Positions 1 through 5,502 are shown, numbered from the stretch's first letter. The stretch is DNA of 6,065 nt from Deltaproteobacteria bacterium (GCA_005879205.1 VBLD01000221.1:1-6065), one strand, 5' to 3'. Numbers and translations: made by a program. The notes: generated from the sequence alone by a model not told the origin.

Positions 1-556
1 GGTTGATGCGATTCATGGCCTGCTCCGGACCCACGGCGAGTACCAGCTCCACGGCGTCCGCCGCGCGCTCCTCGGCAGCCGCGAGCGGTTCGCCTTCCTC
101 CCGGGATGGCGGCCCGAGGACGTAGTCGGCGGTATCCCAGCCGGCCGGGGGACGGCCGAGCCCCACCTTCACCCGCACGAAGTCGGCACCGAGGATCGCG
201 ATGAGCGATTCGACCCCGTGGTTCCCGCCCGCCCCACCGCCACCCATCTTGATGCGGACGCGGCCGAGCGCCAGGTCGGCGTCGTCGTGCACCGCCAGCA
301 CGTGCCCGGCGTCGAAACGGTAGAAGCGCGCGAGGCTCCCTACCGCCTCCCCCGAGGCGTTGTAATACGTTTGTGGCTTCACGAGCAGCACGCGCTCGCC
401 GTCGCGGCGGGCCTCGCCGAGGAACGCCCGATGGGCCTCACGCTCCACCCCGACGCCCCAGCGCGCCGCCAGCCGGTCGACCACGCGAAAGCCGGTGTTG
501 TGCCGGCTGCGCGCGTACCGGCGCCCGGGATTGCCGAGGCCGACCACCACCCACAC
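1..556 (-). CDS. pth: Peptidyl-tRNA hydrolase (3' end outside window)
   Basis: Pth cleaves the ester bond of peptidyl-tRNAs released early from the ribosome and so recycles tRNA in the cytoplasm. The 185 visible residues carry the family signatures: GLGNPG at 6-11, RHNTGF at 18-23 with the catalytic His19, YYNASG at 64-69 with the substrate-binding Asn66, and HDDADL at 90-95 with Asp91. The usual GGHNG is here GGNHG (residues 110-114), so the Asn and His are exchanged. The start is a GTG placed directly after the codon that follows the rplY stop. No earlier start exists in frame, because the rplY stop lies in the same frame two codons upstream. A GAAGGG ribosome-binding site at 563-568 lies inside the rplY end, which suggests translational coupling. 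The last few residues are cut off by the window edge. Family assignment is certain. Confidence 0.96.
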   Translation of the reverse strand, partial: MWVVVGLGNPGRRYARSRHNTGFRVVDRLAARWGVGVEREAHRAFLGEARRDGERVLLVKPQTYYNASGEAVGSLARFYRFDAGHVLAVHDDADLALGRVRIKMGGGGAGGNHGVESLIAILGADFVRVKVGLGRPPAGWDTADYVLGPPSREEGEPLAAAEERAADAVELVLAVGPEQAMNRIN

Positions 557-559
557 GCG

Positions 560-1270
560 TTACCCTTCGCCACCCTTCTTGCCCTGGGCGGCCTTGCCCG
601 CGGCGGCCGGCTCGGCGGCCGGTGCCGCGGCTGCGCCCGCCTCGGCCGGCGCGCCCTCGACCGGCGCCGCCTCTGCCGCCTCCACGGGCTTCTCCTCCAC
701 CGTCGGCGGCAGGACGGTGACCAGCGGCCGCGCGGCATCGCCGAGGGCGGTCACGCCTTCGGGCAGGCGCAGCTCGCCGACGTGCACCGCCTCGTGGATG
801 TGGAGCGCCGAGACGTCGATCTCGACGAACTCCGGAATCTCCGTCGGCAGGCACTCGACCTCGACCTCGCGCTGGATGGGCTGCAGGATGCCGCCGTCGA
901 CGACGCCCACCGGCTTGCCGACGAAGCGCAGCGGCACGGAGACCGTGAGCCGCTCGGTGAGGTCCACCTCGTAGAAGTCGGCGTGGAGCACCTCGGCGGT
1001 CACCGGGTGGCGCTGCATCTCGCGCAGCAGGACCATCCGGTCGTGCAGCTCCGTCTCGCGCTCGCTGCCGTCGTGGACGAGACGGATCAGGTGCGACCCT
1101 TCGAGGTGCGCGAGCTTGCGGGTGAACTCCTCGGCGGCCACGGCGATCGAGACCGTCGTGCGATTCGGCCCGTAGAGCACGCCGGGAACCTTGCCGTGGC
1201 GCCGAAGCTGGCGCGCGCTGCCTTTGCGGCTGCCCGTTCGACGCTCGATGTGGACCTCGACCGTTTCCAT
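560..1270 (-). CDS. rplY: 50S ribosomal protein L25, long CTC/TL5 type
   Basis: This is a 236-residue L25/CTC protein that binds 5S rRNA in the large subunit. Residues 1 to about 92 form the L25 domain, with the typical basic start GSRKGSARQLRR (13-24) and VPGVLYGP (28-35). Residues from about 100 to 190 form the beta-rich CTC domain, including VPLRFVGKPVGV (112-123), GILQ (127-130) and LPTEIPEFVEID (141-152). A tail of about 45 residues (192-236), rich in Ala, Glu and Pro and ending in Lys and Gly, is probably disordered. The ATG start is supported by GAGGA at 1280-1284, nine bases upstream. The gene follows prs by 17 bases and precedes pth by three bases, a widespread bacterial order linking translation genes. 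Some databases call this form ctc. Confidence 0.96.
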   Translation of the reverse strand: METVEVHIERRTGSRKGSARQLRRHGKVPGVLYGPNRTTVSIAVAAEEFTRKLAHLEGSHLIRLVHDGSERETELHDRMVLLREMQRHPVTAEVLHADFYEVDLTERLTVSVPLRFVGKPVGVVDGGILQPIQREVEVECLPTEIPEFVEIDVSALHIHEAVHVGELRLPEGVTALGDAARPLVTVLPPTVEEKPVEAAEAAPVEGAPAEAGAAAAPAAEPAAAGKAAQGKKGGEG

Positions 1271-1287
1271 GGCTTGACGTCCTCGGG

Positions 1288-2232
1288 TTAGATGAAAAGT
1301 GAGCTGATCGAGTCCTCGTCGTGCGTGCGGCGGATCGCCTCGCCGAGCAAGGGCGCCACCGAGAGCACGTGCAGGATGGAGAGCCGGGCGGCATCGGGCC
1401 GGAGGGGAATCGTGTCGGTGACGATCAGCTCGTCGAGGGAGGACTTCGCGAGGCGCTCGACGGCCGGACCGGAAAGGACGGGATGGGTCGCGCACGCGAT
1501 CACGGCGGGGGCGCCGGCGGCCCGGACCGCCTGGGCCGCGGCGCACAGCGTCCCGGCCGTATCGACCATGTCGTCGATGATGACGGCGTGCCGGCCATCG
1601 ACCTCGCCGACGATCTGCACCTCGGCGACCTCGTTCGGGCGGGCCCGTCGCTTGTCGATGATGGCGAGGTTCGCGTCGAGCCGCTTGGCGAAGGCGCGCG
1701 CGCGCTCCACCCCGCCGGCGTCGGGCGCGATCACCGTGACCTCATGCCGGCCGAGTCGCTCGCGGAGGTAGGCGAGGATGACGGGCGTCGCGTAGACGTT
1801 GTCGACCGGCACGTTGAAGAAGCCCTGGATCTGCCCGGCGTGGAGGTCGACGGTGAGCACCCGGGAAGCCCCGGCCGTCGTGATGAGGTCGGCGACGAGC
1901 TTGGCACTGATCGGCACGCGCGGAGCGACCTTGCGGTCCTGCCGCGCGTAGCCGTAGTACGGGATGACGGCTGTGATGCGTTTGGCGGACGCGCGCTTCA
2001 ACGCGTCCAGCATGAGCAGCAGCTCCATCAGGTTGTCGTTCCCCGGCGTGCACGTCGACTGCATCACGAACACGTCGCCGCCGCGCACGTTGTCGGTGAT
2101 CTCGACCTGTACCTCGCCGTCGCTGAAGCGCCCGATCTCGGCACCGCCGAGCGGCACGCCGACGTAGAGGCTGATGGCGCTCGCCAGCGAGCGGTTCGAG
2201 TTACCCGCGAATATCTTGACCTCGTCCTTCAC
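1288..2232 (-). CDS. prs: Ribose-phosphate pyrophosphokinase (PRPP synthase)
   Basis: PRPP synthase makes 5-phosphoribosyl-1-pyrophosphate from ribose 5-phosphate and ATP, the precursor for purines, pyrimidines, NAD, histidine and tryptophan. From the GTG at 2230-2232 the protein has 314 residues, the usual bacterial class I length. Visible motifs are RFSDGE (35-40), the ATP-site RQDRK (97-101), the Mg-binding VDLHAGQIQGFF (128-139) with His131, the flexible-loop KRR (194-196), and the PRPP-binding loop VIIDDMVDTAGT (217-228). The open frame continues upstream to 2331, but that stretch is the tRNA-Gln gene, so the longer start is rejected. The ribosome-binding site before this GTG is poor: only AGG, three bases away. 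The gene lies 26 bases after tRNA-Gln and is probably cotranscribed with it from the promoter near 2373-2401. Confidence 0.96.
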   Translation of the reverse strand: MKDEVKIFAGNSNRSLASAISLYVGVPLGGAEIGRFSDGEVQVEITDNVRGGDVFVMQSTCTPGNDNLMELLLMLDALKRASAKRITAVIPYYGYARQDRKVAPRVPISAKLVADLITTAGASRVLTVDLHAGQIQGFFNVPVDNVYATPVILAYLRERLGRHEVTVIAPDAGGVERARAFAKRLDANLAIIDKRRARPNEVAEVQIVGEVDGRHAVIIDDMVDTAGTLCAAAQAVRAAGAPAVIACATHPVLSGPAVERLAKSSLDELIVTDTIPLRPDAARLSILHVLSVAPLLGEAIRRTHDEDSISSLFI

Positions 2233-2258
2233 CGACCTGAATGCGCTTTCCCGGCGAG

Positions 2259-2330
2259 CTGGGCGGGAAGGAGTCGAACCTTCGCTGCCGGATCCAAAGT
2301 CCGGTGCCTTACCAGCTTGGCGACCGCCCA
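2259..2330 (-). tRNA. tRNA-Gln (anticodon TTG)
   Basis: The cloverleaf folds fully on the minus strand. The acceptor TGGGCGG pairs with CCGCCCA and is followed by discriminator G. The D stem is GCC/GGC, and the anticodon stem CCGGA/TCCGG holds the loop CTTTGGA with anticodon TTG. The variable loop has four bases, and the T stem GAAGG/CCTTC encloses TTCGACT. The weak U1-A72 first pair is typical of bacterial tRNA-Gln. CCA is not encoded, so it must be added by nucleotidyltransferase. The gene lies immediately upstream of prs; I recall the same linkage from other GC-rich lineages. Confidence 0.97.
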
Positions 2331-2372
2331 AGACCGCAACGGCTGAGACGCCCGGACCCCCGAGAAACGGGG

Positions 2373-2401
2373 ATGCTAGTTTTCGCCACCCTCGATGTCA
2401 A
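2373..2401 (-). promoter_or_regulatory. Sigma70-type promoter of the tRNA-Gln-prs-rplY-pth operon
   Basis: On the minus strand a perfect -35 box TTGACA (2401 down to 2396) is separated by exactly 17 bases from a -10 box TAGCAT (2378 down to 2373, four of six consensus bases). The expected transcription start is near 2366, about 36 bases before the 5' end of mature tRNA-Gln. The -35 box overlaps the ATG of the divergent suhB gene. Just after the -10 box the sequence can fold as CCCCG-AGAAA-CGGGG (2358-2372). Confidence 0.72.
2374..2382 (+). promoter_or_regulatory. Possible extended -10 element for suhB
   Basis: TGCTAGTTT reads as an extended -10 (TGn followed by TAGTTT) and would start transcription near 2389, only about six bases before the suhB ATG. 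There is no matching -35 box, and the hexamer has only three consensus bases. It shares its CTA core with the minus-strand -10 box of the tRNA operon. This is a weak prediction, offered because suhB has no other visible promoter or Shine-Dalgarno sequence. Confidence 0.2.
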
Positions 2402-3213
2402 CCGCACGGCTCGTGATTGCCCGCACCGGAGGGCTGTGGCAGAAGGAGACTGCTGCGCGCCGTGCCGGCGCACTCATCCGGGCGCGTTACGGCGAGCGGC
2501 AGCAGGTCTCCTTCAAGTCCGAGGTCGACCTCGTGACGCCGGTCGACCGCGAGGCGGAGCGTCTGATTCTCGACACCCTGCTTGGCGCGTTTCCGGACCA
2601 CGGTGTGGTGGCCGAGGAGTCGACCGCACGGCCCGCACGCGACGGACACCAGTGGTACGTCGATCCGCTCGACGGGACGACGAATTTCGCCCACGGCTAT
2701 CCGCACTTTGCCGTCTCGATCGCGCTCGCCAGGCAGGACGAGTTCGTGCTCGGTCTGGTGTACGACCCGCTGCGGGAGGAGACCTTCACGGCGGTGCGGG
2801 GCGCTGGGGCGCGGCTCAACGGCGCACCGATCGGAGTTTCCGAGACGGCGGTGCTCGAGCGCGCTCTCGTCGCGACGGGATTTCCACACGACCGCCGTCA
2901 GTGCGGACGGTTCTACCTCGGGTTTTGGGAGGCGGTCATGACCCGCGCCCGAGACGTGCGGCGTGGCGGCTCGGCCGCGCTCGACCTCTGCTACGTGGCC
3001 TGCGGGCGGCTCGATGCCTTCTGGGAGTGGAAGCTGCATCCCTGGGACACGGCGGCGGGCCGGTTGATCGTCGAGGAAGCGGGAGGCCGGGTGACGGACT
3101 TCTCGGCCCGTCCCCATCGGCTGGCCGGGGACGAGACGGCGGCGTCCAACGGGCACCTGCACGACGACCTGCTGCGTGCGCTTGCCAGCGCGGACACCGG
3201 CGCGCCGGGCTGA
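2395..3213 (+). CDS. suhB: Inositol monophosphatase family protein (SuhB-type)
   Basis: This 272-residue protein belongs to the Mg-dependent, Li-sensitive inositol monophosphatase family, which hydrolyses inositol 1-phosphate and related sugar phosphates. Metal-site motifs are all present: EVDLVTPVDR (43-52), GVVAEES (70-76) with Glu75 and Glu76, WYVDPLDGTTNF (87-98) with Asp90 and Asp93, and the C-terminal HPWDTAAG (215-222) with Asp218. GGSAALDLCYVACGRLDAF (191-209) is also typical. In some bacteria SuhB assists rRNA antitermination, but nothing here shows which role applies. An in-frame TAG at 2377 limits upstream starts, making ATG 2395 the earliest. It lacks a clear Shine-Dalgarno sequence, so translation may be leaderless or start at GTG 2413. 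The substrate is not predictable, and the symbol denotes the family only. Confidence 0.92.
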   Translation: MSTARLVIARTGGLWQKETAARRAGALIRARYGERQQVSFKSEVDLVTPVDREAERLILDTLLGAFPDHGVVAEESTARPARDGHQWYVDPLDGTTNFAHGYPHFAVSIALARQDEFVLGLVYDPLREETFTAVRGAGARLNGAPIGVSETAVLERALVATGFPHDRRQCGRFYLGFWEAVMTRARDVRRGGSAALDLCYVACGRLDAFWEWKLHPWDTAAGRLIVEEAGGRVTDFSARPHRLAGDETAASNGHLHDDLLRALASADTGAPG

Positions 3214-3248
3214 GGGGCCCGAGGTCCCGTCGTCCATACACCCTCGCA

Positions 3249-3276
3249 TTGGACCGGGGCGGGACCATGTGATACG
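3249..3276 (+). promoter_or_regulatory. Candidate promoter for tRNA-Arg
   Basis: In the 89 bases between suhB and tRNA-Arg, TTGGAC (3249-3254) and GATACG (3271-3276) are spaced by 16 bases, giving about three of six consensus bases in each box. The position, about 20 bases before the probable transcript start and tRNA, is sensible but the match is weak. Read-through from suhB is the alternative, as no terminator is visible after suhB. Confidence 0.28.
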
Positions 3277-3302
3277 CGCGGGGCCGCCGTGGCACACCCC
3301 CC

Positions 3303-3374
3303 GCCCCCGTGGTGAAATGGATATCACACAGGCCTCCGGAGCCTGGGGTAGAGGTTCGATTCCTCTCGGGGGCA
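3303..3374 (+). tRNA. tRNA-Arg (anticodon CCG)
   Basis: A complete cloverleaf is visible. The acceptor GCCCCCG/CGGGGGC is followed by discriminator A. The D stem GTGA/TCAC has a loop containing GG, and the anticodon stem CAGGC/GCCTG holds the loop CTCCGGA with anticodon CCG at 3336-3338. The variable loop has four bases, and the T stem AGAGG/CCTCT encloses TTCGATT. It decodes CGG, a codon used often in the genes of this window. CCA is not encoded. Confidence 0.97.
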
Positions 3375-3423
3375 CTTCCAGGCCCGGCTCGCCCCTCCGC
3401 GGTGCATTCGTTCCCTTGATTCC

Positions 3424-3452
3424 GCGACAGCGTTTGTCTAAGTTCGTCTAAT
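3424..3452 (+). promoter_or_regulatory. Candidate sigma70 promoter of the zinc-ribbon gene
   Basis: GCGACA (3424-3429, four of six) and TCTAAT (3447-3452, five of six) are spaced by 17 bases. The predicted start is near 3459, giving a leader of about 42 bases. The -10 box lies in the second copy of a 10-base periodic repeat, GTCTAA at 3436-3441 and 3446-3451. This AT-rich patch stands out from the GC-rich surroundings, as promoters in such genomes often do. Confidence 0.55.
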
Positions 3453-3468
3453 TGTAGCGGATCTGCCC

Positions 3469-3489
3469 GGGCGGGGCGGGTCTGGCGGG
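3469..3489 (+). other. G-quadruplex motif in the leader of the zinc-ribbon gene
   Basis: Four G-runs (3469-3471, 3473-3476, 3478-3480 and 3487-3489) are separated by loops of one, one and six bases, which meets the usual G3+N1-7 rule. The last run is the first part of the Shine-Dalgarno sequence GGAGGAG at 3488-3494. If it forms in mRNA it would compete with ribosome binding. In such GC-rich DNA a chance match is possible. Confidence 0.45.
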
Positions 3490-3500
3490 AGGAGTGGCTG

Positions 3501-3683
3501 ATGGAACTTCCGAAGTGCCAGAAGTGCAACAACGGGATCCTGATCCCCCTCTCCGACTATGGGCAGGAGGGGTCTTCGGTCATGTTCAAGGCCTGGGTGT
3601 GCACGAACCCCGAATGCGGTTTCTCGCTCCGCGTAGACAAGGGTGAGGTGACGTTCGGCAAGAAGATCGAGCACAAGCACTGA
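3501..3683 (+). CDS. Small zinc-ribbon protein, function unknown
   Basis: This 60-residue protein has two cysteine pairs, CQKC at 6-9 and CTNPEC at 34-39, spaced as a single zinc ribbon. Between the knuckles is a beta-hairpin-like stretch (NGILIPLSDY, 11-20, and VMFKAWVC, 27-34). The tail is short and basic and ends in HKH, with no signal peptide or membrane segment, so a cytoplasmic protein is expected. ATG 3501 has a strong GGAGGAG Shine-Dalgarno sequence (3488-3494) six bases upstream. The gene forms its own transcription unit, with a promoter near 3424-3452 and a terminator at 3708-3741. Zinc ribbons of this size usually bind nucleic acid or a protein partner. The sequence does not say which, and I do not recognise a named family. 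Confidence 0.88.
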   Translation: MELPKCQKCNNGILIPLSDYGQEGSSVMFKAWVCTNPECGFSLRVDKGEVTFGKKIEHKH

Positions 3684-3707
3684 GTCTCACTGATTCCGCC
3701 CATGGAG

Positions 3708-3741
3708 GAGGAAGGCCGGCTTCGGTCTTCCTCTTTTTTTT
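3708..3741 (+). terminator. Intrinsic terminator after the zinc-ribbon gene
   Basis: An 11-pair stem (3708-3718 with 3723-3733, including one G-T pair) closes the four-base loop GCTT and is followed directly by eight T residues (3734-3741). It starts 24 bases after the zinc-ribbon stop codon. It also separates this unit from the convergent isochorismatase-family pseudogene, whose stop codon is about 20 bases beyond. Confidence 0.93.
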
Positions 3742-3762
3742 GGCCCCTGACGGCAGACGGTG

Positions 3763-4295
3763 TCAGTCCGGGTCGCGGGGGAGCGGTGCCTCCTTCAGGA
3801 GCCGTTGCAGCGTCTTGAACTCGCCCGCCTCGGCGTCCTGCACGAGCTCAAGCAGCGCCTGCTCGGTCGATGTCGGAAGCATCCCGGCCGCGCGCATCTT
3901 CTCCCAGGCGGAGCCGACGTCGGCGGGACGGCGCGACGAGGTGGCGTCCCGGGCGACGTGCACCTGATAGCCCGCCGCTACGAGATCGTGCACGGTCTGA
4001 TTGACGCAGGCATGGGTCTCGATGCCGGCCACCAGTACCTGTGTCCGCTCGGTCTCGGCCAGCCGACTGACGAAGGAAGCGGCCCCGCAGCAGCTCATCG
4101 TCATCTTCTCGGTGACCCGCAGCCCCGCGGGAAGGTGGGTGGCGATCTCCGGCGCGGTGTGGCCGAGCCCTCGCGGATACTGCTCGGTCACGAGCAGCGG
4201 CACGTCGAGCAACACCGCGCCGCGTACCAGCCCTCCTGCACGTCGATCAGCACGAGCACCGTGCGTCGGCGATCGAGCAGTGCGGCGTGTCGCAT
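3763..4295 (-). pseudogene. Isochorismatase-family cysteine hydrolase, broken by internal deletion
   Basis: Proteins of this superfamily (nicotinamidase and YcaC relatives) use an Asp-Lys-Cys triad to hydrolyse amides or vinyl ethers. The start is intact: ATG at 4293-4295, AAGGAG at 4303-4308, then VLVLIDVQEG (13-22) with the catalytic Asp18. Right after Glu21 the frame is lost. The matching continuation, LVRGAVLLDVP, VTEQYPRGLG, EKMTMSCCG (catalytic Lys) and AGIETHACV (catalytic Cys), runs in the -1 frame from about 4230 to the stop at 3763. From memory of the family, about 18 residues that normally link these two parts are missing, so a deletion near 52 bases would explain both the gap and the frame. 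The longest uninterrupted product (from GTG 4215) would lack the catalytic Asp. The original protein would have had roughly 194 residues. Confidence 0.85.
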
Positions 4296-4302
4296 GGGGT
4301 GA

Positions 4303-4308
4303 CTCCTT
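4303..4308 (-). promoter_or_regulatory. Shine-Dalgarno sequence of the broken isochorismatase gene
   Basis: AAGGAG lies seven bases before ATG 4295 and fixes the original start. It is well preserved although the coding frame is destroyed 21 codons later, which points to recent damage or to an assembly fault. No convincing promoter is visible in the 66 bases shared with the divergent gene; TGTAAA (minus strand, near 4328-4333) is a weak -10 candidate. Confidence 0.65.
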
Positions 4309-4361
4309 AGCCTAGTCGCCGTGCGATTTACACTCGGCAGCCGTCCCGCTAGTCCGCAGCC

Positions 4362-5449
4362 GTGCGGCGGAGGCGGCTGGCGATCGTCCTCAGGACGGCG
4401 GCGGGCGTTCTCGCCCTGAGCGTCGCGCTGGCTCCCGGTCTCCTGGCGAGGCTCGCGCTTGCGTCCCGCCTCTCGCAAGCTCTCGGGACGCCCGTCCGGG
4501 TGGGTTGGGCATCCTGGAACCCGTTCTCCGGGAGGTGGACCGTTCGCTCGGTGCGTGTGGCCGCCGACACCGGCAGGCCGGCGCTCAGTGCGCGCCGGAT
4601 CACCGTGCGGGTCTACCTGACGGACGTCGTGCGGCGCCGCCTGCGCGTCCGGGAGCTCGCCCTGGAGGGCGCTCGCGTGCGGCTGCACGCCTCGGGCCCC
4701 GGGTGGGAGCTGCCCCTGCCGGCCCGGCCGGCACCCCGTCGCGTCGGTCGCCCGTCGCACTCGACTCCGGCCAGGCTCGCAGGACGACCCTCCGTCTCGA
4801 GCCGAGCGGTGGCCGCGCGTCACTCCGGCGCCTTCGCCGTTTCGACGTCGGGGGGGCCTTGAGCGCCTCCGGGGTCGTGGCGGCGAGCGTCCGGTTGCGC
4901 GGCCGACTCGACCGCGCTGCGGTGGTGCTCGGTGCTCGAGCTCGCCCTTCCCTTCGGGGGCAACCTGAGCTCACCGAAGTTCTCCTTCGGGCAGGTGGTG
5001 CGGCAGGCCGTGGTCCGCGCTATCCGTGGCGCGGTGCTCTCGCCGCTGAACGCCCTCGGGCGCGTCTTCGTTCGCGACGGGCGGATCGAGGAGCTCGCGC
5101 TCGATCCGATCCCGTTTCCGCCTGGCGGACGCGCGCTCGACCGGCAGGGTCGCGACCGGTTGGTCCAGGTGCTGAGGGTCCTGTCCTTGCACCCCGACCT
5201 CGCGCTCACCCTGAGCCGCCGCTCACGGCGGAGCAGCGGGAGCGCTTGCACGCGTTGATCGGCGTGTTGCCCTGGCCTGGCGAGCAGCTGCCTCAACTGG
5301 CCGACGATCGCAGCGCGGCCGTTGCGGCCGCCCTCTTCCTCGAGGGGCGGCTCGACCCGGACCGTGTTCGCGTCGAACCGTCGCCGCCGCTGGTCCCGGA
5401 GCAGCTCGCGCCGCTTGCGGGCGTCGCGCTGGAGATCGCCGGAGGCTAG
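4362..5449 (+). pseudogene. DUF748/AsmA-like envelope protein, remnant with frameshifts and lost centre
   Basis: The N-terminal piece (4362-4721) has a membrane anchor at about residues 6-32, then an AsmA-like start with VGWASWNPFSGRW (47-59) and GWELPLP (114-120). A GTG start is the only option, because an in-frame TAG lies at 4350. The frame then runs into a stop at 4860. Protein-like sequence continues in another frame from about 4740 to 4925 (VALDSGQ, FDVGGALSASG). It returns to the first frame at about 4932-5216 with the DUF748 C-terminal signature LPFGGNLSSPKFSFG, ALGRVF and IEELALDP. It shifts again to end at 5449 (LADDRSAAVAAAL, PDRVRVEP). At least three frame changes are needed. Family members usually have several hundred more residues between the two ends, so much of the periplasmic centre is missing. 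Such proteins are inner-membrane anchored and linked to envelope lipid traffic. Confidence 0.8.
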
Positions 5450-5487
5450 ATGCTTGCAGCGATCGCCGGGGCCGCGATACACGGGCC

Positions 5488-5497
5488 GAGGAGGGAG
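5488..5497 (+). promoter_or_regulatory. Strong Shine-Dalgarno sequence of the exported hypothetical protein
   Basis: GAGGAGGGAG, with the AGGAGG core at 5489-5494, lies eight bases before ATG 5503 and decides the start. The gene is 53 bases after the stop of the DUF748 remnant and may have been cotranscribed with it. No separate promoter is obvious in the gap. Confidence 0.8.
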
Positions 5498-5502
5498 ACG
5501 AC

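Noticed and set aside
218..1291. Long plus-strand open frame of 357 codons opposite pth and rplY
   Set aside because: It is antisense to two certain genes, its product is rich in Arg, Ala and His without domain pattern, and long antisense frames are expected in GC-rich DNA.
2233..2331. Upstream extension of prs to a start at 2331
   Set aside because: The extra 33 codons are the tRNA-Gln gene read as protein. PRPP synthases of normal length start near the GTG at 2232.
1321..2346. Long plus-strand open frame of 341 codons opposite prs and tRNA-Gln
   Set aside because: It mirrors the prs codons, runs through a tRNA and has no recognisable motif or ribosome-binding site.
3207..3220. Possible terminator after suhB (GGGC with GCCC)
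   Set aside because: The stem is short and no T-run follows, so no terminator is claimed.
2241..3272. Plus-strand frame of 343 codons overlapping suhB
   Set aside because: It is a shifted frame of suhB with an Arg-rich product. The suhB frame carries all catalytic motifs.
2398..3375. Minus-strand frame of 325 codons opposite suhB and tRNA-Arg
   Set aside because: It includes the antisense of a tRNA and of suhB, and shows no domain.
3763..4295. Programmed ribosomal frameshift in the isochorismatase gene
   Set aside because: A simple frame switch would not restore the missing linker of about 18 residues, and there is no slippery run at the junction.
4188..4823. Minus-strand frame of 211 codons read as one protein
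   Set aside because: Only its last part, from ATG 4295, is real (the start of the broken isochorismatase gene). The upstream part is antisense to the DUF748 remnant.
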